Assembly: GCA_041747435.1 (NCBI GenBank)
Contig: JBGTFE010000099.1
Coordinates: 1 to 32,650, forward strand
DNA from: JBGTFE01 sp041747435
GTDB taxonomy: Bacteria > Acidobacteriota > Blastocatellia > Pyrinomonadales > Pyrinomonadaceae
Direction: 5' to 3'
Length of the DNA stretch: 32,650 nt
How positions within the stretch are numbered: position 1 is the stretch's first letter; every line of letters begins with the position of its first letter. The position numbers were made by a program, and so were the translations under genes. Positions 7,576 through 15,463 of this stretch are shown here, piece after piece. The notes beneath the pieces were generated by a model that had not been told where the DNA came from, made no database searches, and saw nothing but the letters and a program-made list of their open reading frames with translations.

Positions 7576-8586
7576 ATGGCGCAAACGGAAATCAAACAAA
7601 AAGTAGTTATTTTGGGTTCGGGTCCCGCCGGGCTGACAGCTGCAATTTATGCTTCGCGCGCGCAACTCGAGCCGCTTGTGATCGACGGACCGCAGCCGGG
7701 CGGGCAGCTCACGATCACAACCGACGTCGAAAATTATCCCGGATTTGCCGCCGGAATTATGGGTCCGGAGCTGATGAACGAATTTCGCGCGCAGGCGGAG
7801 CGTTTCGGCACAAAAATTATCAATGTGTGGATCGATAAAGTTGATCTTTCAAAGCGACCGTTTACGCTTTTCGGCAAGGAAAGCGCGGATAGCGCGGAAT
7901 ATTCTACGATCATAAAAGCCGAAACTTTGATCATTTCGACCGGAGCTTCCGCAAAATGGCTCGGAATTCCGGGCGAAGCGCCGGTTCCGGAAGGCTTGGG
8001 CGGCAACGGTGTTTCGGCTTGCGCAACCTGCGACGGTTTCTTTTTTCGCGGAAAGCCGGTCGTCGTTGTCGGCGGCGGCGATACTGCCATGGAAGAAGCG
8101 ACGTTTTTGACGCGTTTTGCGACAAAAGTTACGCTGATGCATCGCCGCGAAGAATTTCGCGCGTCGAAGATCATGCAGGAAAGAGTTCTTGCAAACGAAA
8201 AGATCGAAGTCTTTTGGAATACGGAAGTTAAAGAAATTCTCGGCTCTAAGGAAGCCGGCGTTACCGGTGTAAAAATTTTTAATAATAAGACGAACGAGGA
8301 AAGCGAATTTGCGACCGAAGGCGTCTTTATCGCCATCGGTCATCAACCGAACACAGAACTGTTCAAAGGCATTTTAGAAATGGACGAAACCGGTTATTTG
8401 AAAACTGAAGGTCGGACGATGAAAACCAATATTCCCGGCGTTTTTGCCAGCGGCGATGCGCAGGATCACTATTATCGCCAGGCGGTCACGGCTGCGGGAA
8501 CCGGCTGTATGGCGGCGATCGACGCCGAGCGATTTCTCGTCGAGCACGTCGAAGAGATCGAGAAAAATACCGCGACAAATTATTAA
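7576..8586 (+). CDS. trxB: Thioredoxin-disulfide reductase
   Basis: This 336-residue low-molecular-weight flavoprotein reduces thioredoxin with NADPH. It has the FAD Rossmann motif GSGPAG (14-19), redox-active CATC (C149/C152), the NADPH-binding motif GGGDTAMEEA (166-175) and the C-terminal FAD motif GVFASGDAQDHYYRQAVTAA. Length and order of parts are typical of bacterial TrxB. It is first in a tight rightward group with the FmdB-like and VWA genes. The ATG at 7576 has no obvious Shine-Dalgarno. Confidence 0.96.
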   Translation: MAQTEIKQKVVILGSGPAGLTAAIYASRAQLEPLVIDGPQPGGQLTITTDVENYPGFAAGIMGPELMNEFRAQAERFGTKIINVWIDKVDLSKRPFTLFGKESADSAEYSTIIKAETLIISTGASAKWLGIPGEAPVPEGLGGNGVSACATCDGFFFRGKPVVVVGGGDTAMEEATFLTRFATKVTLMHRREEFRASKIMQERVLANEKIEVFWNTEVKEILGSKEAGVTGVKIFNNKTNEESEFATEGVFIAIGHQPNTELFKGILEMDETGYLKTEGRTMKTNIPGVFASGDAQDHYYRQAVTAAGTGCMAAIDAERFLVEHVEEIEKNTATNY

Positions 8587-8589
8587 TCT

Positions 8590-8904
8590 ATGCCGATTTA
8601 CGAATACAAATGTGTGAAATGCCAAGCGCACGTTGAAAAAATGCAGAAAATTTCCGACGCGCCTTTGGCGGTCTGCGAAGTCTGCGGCGGAAAACTGGAA
8701 AAACAGTTATCGCTTTCCGGTTTTCAATTTAAGGGCGCCGGCTGGTACGTTACCGATTACGCAAATAAATCGAAAGATAAAGGCTCGGAAAAAACCGAAA
8801 AAAGTTCAGCCGGCGAATCAACCGTAAAGACCGATGCCGCATCAAACAAGGGAAACGAAACTTCGGCGGAATCAAAAAAGGAAACCGTTACAAAAAAGGA
8901 ATGA
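8590..8904 (+). CDS. FmdB-family zinc ribbon protein
   Basis: This 104-residue protein starts MPIYEYKCVKC, the hallmark of the FmdB/CxxC-zinc-ribbon family. Two CxxC pairs (C8/C11 and C29/C32) should bind one zinc. After about residue 55 the protein becomes a low-complexity Lys/Ser/Glu/Thr tail, probably disordered. Its biochemical role is not established; some members are proposed regulators. It starts 3 bases after the trxB stop, and its own stop overlaps the next gene (ATGA). Confidence 0.9.
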   Translation: MPIYEYKCVKCQAHVEKMQKISDAPLAVCEVCGGKLEKQLSLSGFQFKGAGWYVTDYANKSKDKGSEKTEKSSAGESTVKTDAASNKGNETSAESKKETVTKKE

Positions 8905-9809
8905 GATCTTTCGCGCTAAAATTTGGGCTGCTTTGCTTTGTGTTTCAGTTCTTTGCGTTTGTTTCTTTCGCGCAATCGCGAAACAGCGCAAAAGCCACCG
9001 GCAGTCTTGAAGGAACTATACTTCCGGTAGTTGCGCGCCGCGACAACGGTTCCGCGGAACCGATCACCATCGAAAATTTGTTTCTCTACGAAAACCAAGT
9101 CGAACAAAAGATCAGCAATTTTACTTTTGATCCTTCGCCGGCAAAGATCGTTTTGCTCGTCGATAATTCGCAAACCGTTGGCACCGATATTGAAACGTTG
9201 AAAAAAGCGGCGATGGAATTTACATACGAGATTTTTGACGGCGACGAACTTTTTGTGATCGCTTACGATGAAACGGCGGAAATTATACAGGAATGGACCG
9301 ACAACGCGAAAAACATCGAGGCTTCGCTTGCAACGTTTCAGAAAAAGGGAAATCCATTTCTTTTTGACGCTTTGAGCGCGACCGTTAACGAAGTTCTTTT
9401 GCCCTTAATGCCCGGTGCGAGAAAAACCGTGATCGTATTGATCGGAGACGGACTCGATCGCGGCAGCCGAATTTCTTTTGAGAAGATCCTTGGCGAGCTG
9501 CAAAGTAAAAACGTGGTCGTTTATTCGCTTCAGCTTCCTGACCGAACCGGCGGCGCTTATCGTCGCAATCAGCCGAAAGCCGGAAAAGTTATTACGGAAT
9601 TAACTGAAGTAACAGGCGGCAGGATCTTTCCGTTGGACGATGCGCAAATTGCCGCGAAATCGATTTGCGACGAGCTCCGAAAAAATCGTTATCTGCTCTC
9701 TTATTTCCCGACAAACACTTCTTCTTACGATCAGCGCCGTGTTTATCTTTCCGCTCAGGACGGCATCACCGTTCGCACCAAAAGCGCGCAGCCGCCGAAC
9801 ATTAAATAA
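8901..9809 (+). CDS. Secreted VWA-domain protein of the acidobacterial type
   Basis: This 302-residue product has a signal peptide (hydrophobic 7-22, likely cleavage after FAQS) followed by a von Willebrand factor A domain. The metal-ion-dependent adhesion site is D88-x-S90-x-T92 (VDNSQT), with later segments YDETAEI and LIGDGLDRGS. The layout matches the 'VWFA-related Acidobacterial domain' proteins, which are numerous in Acidobacteriota and lack a known function. They presumably mediate extracytoplasmic protein-protein contacts. Its start overlaps the FmdB-like stop (ATGA), implying co-translation with trxB and that gene. Confidence 0.88.
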   Translation: MRSFALKFGLLCFVFQFFAFVSFAQSRNSAKATGSLEGTILPVVARRDNGSAEPITIENLFLYENQVEQKISNFTFDPSPAKIVLLVDNSQTVGTDIETLKKAAMEFTYEIFDGDELFVIAYDETAEIIQEWTDNAKNIEASLATFQKKGNPFLFDALSATVNEVLLPLMPGARKTVIVLIGDGLDRGSRISFEKILGELQSKNVVVYSLQLPDRTGGAYRRNQPKAGKVITELTEVTGGRIFPLDDAQIAAKSICDELRKNRYLLSYFPTNTSSYDQRRVYLSAQDGITVRTKSAQPPNIK

Positions 9810-9831
9810 TTTTTGTCATAAACTCAACGGC

Positions 9832-9865
9832 AGCGGTGTTTTGTTTTTGTAACCGCTTTCTTTTA
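9832..9865 (+). terminator. Weak terminator after the VWA gene
   Basis: AGCGGT (9832-9837) pairs with ACCGCT (9852-9857) across a 14-nt T-rich loop, followed by TTCTTTTA. The stem is only 6 bp. Confidence 0.4.
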
Positions 9866-9883
9866 GACGACGTCAAGGTATTT

Positions 9884-9940
9884 ATGATAAAGATTTTGCT
9901 GTATATATTATTAGCGATTTTATTCTTTTTCTTTCTTTAA
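9884..9940 (+). CDS. Possible 18-residue membrane peptide
   Basis: The ATG at 9884 is preceded at 5 nt by AAGG and opens a frame encoding MIKILLYILLAILFFFFL, a single hydrophobic helix. The stop TAA overlaps, on the other strand, the stop of the convergent GMC gene. Size and composition resemble small bacterial membrane peptides, but such AT-rich frames also occur by chance. The T-rich end could equally be part of a transcription stop. Confidence 0.3.
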   Translation: MIKILLYILLAILFFFFL

Positions 9941-11544
9941 GCCGCGATCTTCTCCGCTGCGGAAACATCGGTATTTACGATATGACGGGCAATTCTCTCG
10001 GATAACGCCGCAATTGTCGCCGAAGGATTGATCGCCAGCGCGGTCGGAATGATCGATGCGTCGGCAACGTATAGATCGGGATAATTCCAAACTTCACCGA
10101 ATTCATTAACAACTCCGCTAGCCGCGTCTTCGCCCATAACGCATCCACCCAAAGGATGCGCCGTCAATAATTTTTTGATCGGGAACATCCACAACAAACT
10201 CGTCTTATAATTTCCGTCGAGCTTTTCGCTCAGCCTCTCGAGCTCACTTTCCATTTCCCTGAACATTTCCAGACTGCGTTTGTGATTCCAATCGATATCG
10301 ATATTTCCGTCGCTGAGGCTCATTTTACCGTCCGCCGCGTCCGTTCCCATTCCGAGATAGGGCAGATATCTCGTCGTAATTCCGCCGGAAAAAAGTTTGT
10401 CCATGCCGACGCTGTATGCGGAAGCTTTACTGAGTCCGAGAATTCGGAGGACGTATATCTTGAGAAACATTTTGATATTGTGCCAGCGTCCCGGAAGCGG
10501 CAAAGCGCTTTCCAAATACCATAGGAACGGGTCGGGATAGCCAAGGTCCTGCAGAAAGATCTTATTTTTTTCGGTCGAGCAGTCGAATCCGGCGGTGATG
10601 CTCGGTCCGCAGCCCGGATCGACGTCCCGGTTGACGTCAAAGGTTCCGGCTAAAAGAAAATCGCCGTTGCCCGAAAATCTTTTGCCGAGCATTTGGCTGA
10701 GATCAGGCAAACTTTTATGTTTATCGCGACACTGAAGCAAAAGCTCGGTCGAGCCGAGACTTCCGGCGGAAACTATGACCTTTCGCCCGCAGACCGAGCC
10801 TTCGTCAAATTCGTCTTTGTTTTCAGTATGAAAATGTTTGAAATGCACGCGGTAGCCGCCCGAGTTTAGCGGCTCGATCTTGACGACGCGGTGCAGAGGA
10901 TAAACTTCCGCGCCGTTTTTCTCCGCCACCGGAATATAATTCAGATCGAGCGTGTTTTTGGCGTGAACCTGACAGCCAAGCATGCAGTTTCCGCAGTAAA
11001 CGCAGGGTTCTTGCGGCATTCCGCTGTGCGGATTATTTCTCGGCTCGCCCGTATAAACGGCGATATCCATGAGCCGCGGATTTCTGCCTAATTTCGAAGC
11101 TCCATCCAAAAGAGCTTTGGTTCTTCCCGGAAAGTCATAATTTCCCGGCGGCGGTGTGAGCGGTTTGGCTTCGAGCATTTCTTTCGCCCGATCGTAAAAA
11201 GGGTCGAGCGTGTCGCGTTTGATTCCCGCCGCCCATTCGGGCTGCTCGAATATTTCCTTTCGCGCACGTTCGTGAACATTAAAATAAACAAGCGAGCCGC
11301 CGCCGACGCCGCTCGCCTGGATCACGTCTATCTTCTTAAACACGCGATAATCGAGCAAACCGAAATTTTTGTCGTCCCAAAATGATTTGGAAACTTGTCC
11401 GATCGTACGCGGAAAATCCTTTTTATCCCAACGCCTTCCTCTTTCAAGAATGCAAACGGAGCGTCCCGCCTGCGCCAAACGACACGCCGTTACCGCGCCG
11501 CCGAAACCGGAACCGATTATTACTACGTCATATATTTCTTTCAC
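9937..11544 (-). CDS. GMC-family flavin oxidoreductase, cholesterol-oxidase-like (second copy)
   Basis: This 535-residue protein has an N-terminal FAD Rossmann motif (GSGFGG, 11-16) and the active-site GMC segment HPLGG...NPSATIAALS near the C-terminus, supplying the usual His/Asn pair. A four-Cys cluster C181-x2-C184-x2-C187-x3-C191 (CVYCGNCMLGC) has Fe-S spacing. The enzyme likely oxidises an alcohol on a hydrophobic substrate. No signal peptide is visible. The start is GTG at 11544, supported by GAGG 7 nt upstream. It is the last gene of the nine-gene operon and a paralogue of the first (18789-20549). Confidence 0.9.
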   Translation of the reverse strand: MKEIYDVVIIGSGFGGAVTACRLAQAGRSVCILERGRRWDKKDFPRTIGQVSKSFWDDKNFGLLDYRVFKKIDVIQASGVGGGSLVYFNVHERARKEIFEQPEWAAGIKRDTLDPFYDRAKEMLEAKPLTPPPGNYDFPGRTKALLDGASKLGRNPRLMDIAVYTGEPRNNPHSGMPQEPCVYCGNCMLGCQVHAKNTLDLNYIPVAEKNGAEVYPLHRVVKIEPLNSGGYRVHFKHFHTENKDEFDEGSVCGRKVIVSAGSLGSTELLLQCRDKHKSLPDLSQMLGKRFSGNGDFLLAGTFDVNRDVDPGCGPSITAGFDCSTEKNKIFLQDLGYPDPFLWYLESALPLPGRWHNIKMFLKIYVLRILGLSKASAYSVGMDKLFSGGITTRYLPYLGMGTDAADGKMSLSDGNIDIDWNHKRSLEMFREMESELERLSEKLDGNYKTSLLWMFPIKKLLTAHPLGGCVMGEDAASGVVNEFGEVWNYPDLYVADASIIPTALAINPSATIAALSERIARHIVNTDVSAAEKIAA

Positions 11545-11569
11545 TGGGTACCTCGGTTTTTATCGTCCG

Positions 11570-11989
11570 TCAGCAATCCCCGCTTCGCCTGATCTTTTTA
11601 TAAGCCCAGATGAGAAGAATGCCGAATATAAGATTTCCCGGCGGCGCGATAAATAAACCTACGTTTCCCCAGAACGTCATGCTTTGCGCGACGTACATGT
11701 AAGTCCAATCCGAAAAAAGCTCGGTCAGCCGTACGCCGGCGATCAAAACCAGCCACCACGGAGCTTTTTCCCAGCGGACGAACGCGATCAACTGCAAAAG
11801 AGAGAACGCCACCCAAACGGCGCCGGTTCGTTTGAGTAATCCTTGCGGATCAATATAAGGCGCGCCGTGAAAAGTCATAAACCATTTCTCGGGAAATAAG
11901 AGACAAGTAGCCGAAAGAACTACGTCCAGAATCACCAGAAGAAACAGAAAAACATACATAAAAATTCTGAAATTTTTTGAATAACCCAT
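11570..11989 (-). CDS. Four-TM membrane protein, function unknown (second copy)
   Basis: This 139-residue protein has four hydrophobic segments, at about residues 8-32, 52-68, 76-92 and 105-130. The start at 11989 is fixed by a perfect AGGAGG 6 nt upstream; the frame extends 6 codons further but across that site. I do not recognise the family. It resembles the 138-residue protein at 13554-13970 in size, topology and several positions (F-P after TM1, a hydrophobic run before a Pro/Trp-rich loop, and an A-Y-K ending). Each of the two follows a di-haem cytochrome gene, so it may be a membrane partner, for instance a quinone-side anchor. That role is inference. Confidence 0.8.
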   Translation of the reverse strand: MGYSKNFRIFMYVFLFLLVILDVVLSATCLLFPEKWFMTFHGAPYIDPQGLLKRTGAVWVAFSLLQLIAFVRWEKAPWWLVLIAGVRLTELFSDWTYMYVAQSMTFWGNVGLFIAPPGNLIFGILLIWAYKKIRRSGDC

Positions 11990-12007
11990 TTGATCCTCCT
12001 TCCTCAC

Positions 12008-12108
12008 GGAGCGCCGGCAGCCTTGCCGGCAATGAACGCCCCGCGTTCAAAATTAGCAAAAAGCTTCACGCCTCCCGAGCGACGTTGCCGGCAAGATGCC
12101 GGCGTTCC
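12008..12108. repeat. REP/BIME-like hairpin element, copy 2
   Basis: This copy has the same architecture as 1070-1174. The outer arms are near-complementary (12008-12032 and 12085-12108). The first hairpin has a 7-bp stem 12013-12019/12024-12030, and the second a 6-bp stem 12034-12039/12043-12048. The block GCAATGAACGC and the flank GCGTTCAAAAT are shared with copy 1, while the first stem differs by paired changes. It lies inside the operon, between a cytochrome stop and the Shine-Dalgarno of the 4-TM gene. Confidence 0.85.
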
Positions 12109-12110
12109 AG

Positions 12111-13535
12111 TTACAAAGTTTTAAGAAATTCGATCAACACCTTTTTCTCGTCGGCTGAAAGAGCGGTTCCCCAGAGATGTCCGGCATTCGAATTTCCGCG
12201 CGCGCTAACGTCGTATTTTGAGCCCAATCTCATGGCTTCATCGCCGCTCGTGATAAAGCCTACTTTTTCTGGATCGTAAACATCGTAACCGCGCCAAAAG
12301 ATCGCGGGTCTTTTGTCCGGAGTTTCGAATAGATCGACTAGAGAAGGGACGGAACCGTTGTGCAAATACGGCGCGCGCAGCCAAACGCCGTCGAGCAAAA
12401 CGGAAACATAGCCGTTGGTTTTGCGAAAATCCTTGAAACCCCAATTGTAATCTTCCTGGTAATTGTTATATGCGTTCGCCGCGCTCTGCGTCCACATATC
12501 AAGGCGATGCCGATCGGTTCCGATCGTTTCGACCGCGAGAACCTTGCCCGTATTTTCGCCACCGGCGGCATGACACGAAGCGCAGTCGCGTTTATAAATT
12601 TCTTCGCCCTTTGCGGCTAATTCCTGTTTTATCGGAAATGGATATTTCGGCGCTTTGAGCGTCATTATCCAATCTTTCATCCGCGCAAGATTTTCGCGCT
12701 CGATATATTTTTTTGTCGCGCCATCGCCGATCGCCGAACTCAAAACCACTTCGTCTCCGGAAATATTCAAACCGTCCCAATGCAAAGACATGCCGGCACG
12801 CGCCTTTTGATTCCAAAGCGGCACCATATCGGAATTGCCGATCGTATCGTCCATCGGCTGTTTCAAAATGCCGAACTTGATCGGGTTGAACGGGTCGATG
12901 CGCCCGTGTCCCCAGTTCGGTCGCGAATCCATCCACGCGAACTGCGCTTTTTGCTCGAGCAAAGCTTTTTTTGTCTGCGGGATCAAAACGTAGCGATACA
13001 CCAGTTTTTCGATCGCGGAAAGCTTATAAACATTGGCGATCTCGTACATGATATTATCCGCATTAAAGCGCGGATCGTTTGCGCAGGCGTAAAGAAAACG
13101 AACGTATGCCTGCGGATCGAATTGGTGAGACGCGCCGCCGGCAACGATCGTCGGTTTATCTTTTGGCGCTGCCCGGTAAGTTCCCGAATGACAAAATGCG
13201 CAATTGATCGCGACGCGGTCAAAACCGATCGTTTTTTTGGAAATCCCGACCGGCACTTCCTTTCCCTCTTCCCAAACCATTCCGAACGAAGCGTAGCCGC
13301 CCGCGCCCGGCAACTTTTCCGGGAACATTCGCGGCAGCACAAGCCAAATCCAATACGGGATTCCGTCCGTTTGCTCGTTTCCGAGCGAGCCGTATTTAAA
13401 ATTGTCCTCAGCTGAATCGAAATGCGTCGGAACTTCGCGAAAAAGCTGATACCAAGCCGTAAATCCCAATATTCCGCCAAGTACTAATATGACGACGACG
13501 AATTTTATCCAGAATCTTTTTTTGGCGCTGCTCAT
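12111..13535 (-). CDS. Membrane-anchored di-haem cytochrome c (second copy)
   Basis: This 474-residue protein has an N-terminal membrane anchor (about 9-29) after a basic start, so the haem domain should face the periplasm. Two CxxCH sites bind haem c: CAFCH (112-116) and CASCH (318-322). Conserved segments include KTNGY...LDGVWLRAPYLHNGSVPSL (373-399) and NAGHLWGTALS (450-460), either of which could give a distal His. Two haem sites about 200 residues apart and the LHNGSVP motif suggest the cytochrome c peroxidase/MauG/RoxA superfamily, although common peroxidases are shorter and RoxA longer. The enzyme may be an electron carrier, peroxidase or oxygenase. It is a close paralogue of 13984-15444. 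Confidence 0.88.
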   Translation of the reverse strand: MSSAKKRFWIKFVVVILVLGGILGFTAWYQLFREVPTHFDSAEDNFKYGSLGNEQTDGIPYWIWLVLPRMFPEKLPGAGGYASFGMVWEEGKEVPVGISKKTIGFDRVAINCAFCHSGTYRAAPKDKPTIVAGGASHQFDPQAYVRFLYACANDPRFNADNIMYEIANVYKLSAIEKLVYRYVLIPQTKKALLEQKAQFAWMDSRPNWGHGRIDPFNPIKFGILKQPMDDTIGNSDMVPLWNQKARAGMSLHWDGLNISGDEVVLSSAIGDGATKKYIERENLARMKDWIMTLKAPKYPFPIKQELAAKGEEIYKRDCASCHAAGGENTGKVLAVETIGTDRHRLDMWTQSAANAYNNYQEDYNWGFKDFRKTNGYVSVLLDGVWLRAPYLHNGSVPSLVDLFETPDKRPAIFWRGYDVYDPEKVGFITSGDEAMRLGSKYDVSARGNSNAGHLWGTALSADEKKVLIEFLKTL

Positions 13536-13553
13536 AATGTCACTCTTAACTTT

Positions 13554-13970
13554 TCAAGCCCAATTCTCGGTTTTATATGCGAGATACAAAAGGATCGCTT
13601 GCGGAACTGCAAAAACAAAATCCACGATCCCGAAGGGCATGATATACGTCCACGGATAGTCAAAACACAAAACGGCGATCCAGAAAAATGCCGTGCCCGC
13701 GAGCCGCGAAAATATTGAAAGATACGCATTGGCGCGATATCGGTAAGGATTCATCGCCGCCGGAATATAAAACAAAGAAAGCTGCGCCAGCAAAAAAACA
13801 GCGCATTGAACCCAAATCGGCGTGTTGGTCGGATCCAAATTCAAAAATGAAAGTATGCGGTGCGGCACGATCATCGTCGGGATCACAAAACAAAAATTAA
13901 CGATGACGCCCAACCAAACTACGCGCCCGAACCAAATCGCATACTTGTTCGTCATAGGCTCAAAATGCAT
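13554..13970 (-). CDS. Four-TM membrane protein, function unknown (first copy)
   Basis: This 138-residue protein has four hydrophobic segments, at about residues 11-33, 52-70, 86-104 and 111-133. AAGGAG lies 8 nt before the ATG at 13970 and decides the start. It sits 13 bases downstream of one cytochrome gene and 18 upstream of the other. It resembles the product of 11570-11989. The pairing cytochrome then 4-TM protein occurs twice in the operon, so a functional pair is likely. No known motif was recognised. Confidence 0.8.
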   Translation of the reverse strand: MHFEPMTNKYAIWFGRVVWLGVIVNFCFVIPTMIVPHRILSFLNLDPTNTPIWVQCAVFLLAQLSLFYIPAAMNPYRYRANAYLSIFSRLAGTAFFWIAVLCFDYPWTYIMPFGIVDFVFAVPQAILLYLAYKTENWA

Positions 13971-13983
13971 AAATGTATCTCCT

Positions 13984-15444
13984 TCAAAGCTTCTTTATAT
14001 ACTCGATCAGCGCGTTTTTCTCGTCCGCCGAAAGAGTCGTACCATAAACGTGCCCGGCATTGCTGTTGCCGAGCAGTGTCGTGTCGAAATAGAAAAACTC
14101 AAAACCGTTTTCTTCCGGCACATTTGTTATAAAACCGAGATTGACCGGATCGAAAACGTCGTAGCCACGATAAAATTCTTTCGGTCTTTTTTCGACCGCC
14201 TCGAGCAAGTCTCGCATCGTCGGCACAGAGCCGTTGTGCAAAAACGGCCCGCGCAGCCAAACGCCGTCGAGCGGCATATTGGCGTAACCGTTTGTTTTGC
14301 GAAAACTTTTGAAACGCCACTCGTAACCGGCATAAAGCGTATTTTGATTTTCCAGCAATTCGTAAGTGTAGGAATCGAGGCGCTCGCGATCCGTGCCGAT
14401 CTTATCGATAGGCGTCACCTTGCCGACCAATTCTCCCTCAAAGGCGTGACACGCCGCGCAAGTTCGCTTGTAAATTTGCTCGCCTTTTGCCGCCAGCTCT
14501 TCATTGATCGGGTACGGATACTTCGGCGCCGGAAAATCGAGCAGCCAATCTTCTATCCGTTTCAACCGCCCGAGATCGATCGTCGGCGGCGTCACGCCCG
14601 CGCCGAGCGACGCGCTTTTATTGCGTTCCTCGACCGACGTATTGTTGCCGTCCCAGTGAAGTTGCATTCCTTCGCGCGGACGTTGATGCCAGATCACCGG
14701 AAGATCGACCGTTCCGACGGTTTTATCGTCTTTCATAGGAAAGTTAAACTGCAGAACTTTGTAAGGATTGAAAGTATCGACGCGACCCGCGCCCCAATCG
14801 GGTCGGCTGTCCATAAACGAAACTTTCTCCGCCTGCGCGATGAGCACGTCGCGCGTCCGCGAAACCGCTTCGCGATAAATAAGTTTATCCATCGGGTTGA
14901 GTTTTTTGCGCTGCTCTATCGCCAGAATGACGTTGTCCGGCGTAAATCGCGGATCTTTTGCGCACGCATAAAGAAATCGCGCATAAGCTTGAAGATCGAA
15001 CTTATTCGCGGGCATTCCCGAGATAATCCGCGGCTGGCTTTGCGGCGTATCGCGAACAGTTCCGGTATGACAAAGCGCGCAGTTCATCCCGACGCGGTCG
15101 ATAATAACGCGGCGCACCGAAAAGCCGACGGGCGTTTCCTTATCCGGTTCCTGGATCAACCCAAAACCTTCGTAGCCTTTTCCCGCGACGGGCAGTTTTT
15201 CCGGAAACATATCCGGCAAAACCTTCCAAATCCAAAACGGAATCCCGTTTACGGACTCGCTTCCGATCGATCCGTATTTGAAATGCTCGTTGATATCCGC
15301 GTAGTCGATCGCCGCATCCGGAATGTATTTAAAGAAAACAAGAGTCACGAGAAACGCCAGAACGATAAAAATCACGAGGAAAATGGTCCCGTTTCTGCTT
15401 CTCTCTGCTTTTTCAACGGCGGTTTCGCGTTCAAGATTGATCAT
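13984..15444 (-). CDS. Membrane-anchored di-haem cytochrome c (first copy)
   Basis: This 486-residue protein has a cytoplasmic basic N-terminus, a membrane helix at about 19-38, and haem sites CALCH (122-126) and CAACH (329-333). The segments KTNGYANMPLDGVWLRGPFL followed by HNGSVPTM, and NAGHVYGTTLSADEK, match its paralogue at 12111-13535 almost position for position. The superfamily is probably cytochrome c peroxidase/MauG/RoxA-like. AGGAGG lies 10 nt before the ATG at 15444; an out-of-frame ATG in between starts a 6-codon frame. It sits 19 bases after the OYE-like gene in the operon and probably transfers electrons, or activates oxygen, in the periplasm. Confidence 0.9.
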   Translation of the reverse strand: MINLERETAVEKAERSRNGTIFLVIFIVLAFLVTLVFFKYIPDAAIDYADINEHFKYGSIGSESVNGIPFWIWKVLPDMFPEKLPVAGKGYEGFGLIQEPDKETPVGFSVRRVIIDRVGMNCALCHTGTVRDTPQSQPRIISGMPANKFDLQAYARFLYACAKDPRFTPDNVILAIEQRKKLNPMDKLIYREAVSRTRDVLIAQAEKVSFMDSRPDWGAGRVDTFNPYKVLQFNFPMKDDKTVGTVDLPVIWHQRPREGMQLHWDGNNTSVEERNKSASLGAGVTPPTIDLGRLKRIEDWLLDFPAPKYPYPINEELAAKGEQIYKRTCAACHAFEGELVGKVTPIDKIGTDRERLDSYTYELLENQNTLYAGYEWRFKSFRKTNGYANMPLDGVWLRGPFLHNGSVPTMRDLLEAVEKRPKEFYRGYDVFDPVNLGFITNVPEENGFEFFYFDTTLLGNSNAGHVYGTTLSADEKNALIEYIKKL

Positions 15445-15463
15445 AAAGCATTGTCCTCCTGCC

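Noticed and set aside
12111..15444. Naming the cytochromes RoxA/RoxB rubber oxygenases
   Set aside because: They are about 200 residues shorter, and the active-site residues of RoxA cannot be placed by eye. Only superfamily relation is claimed.
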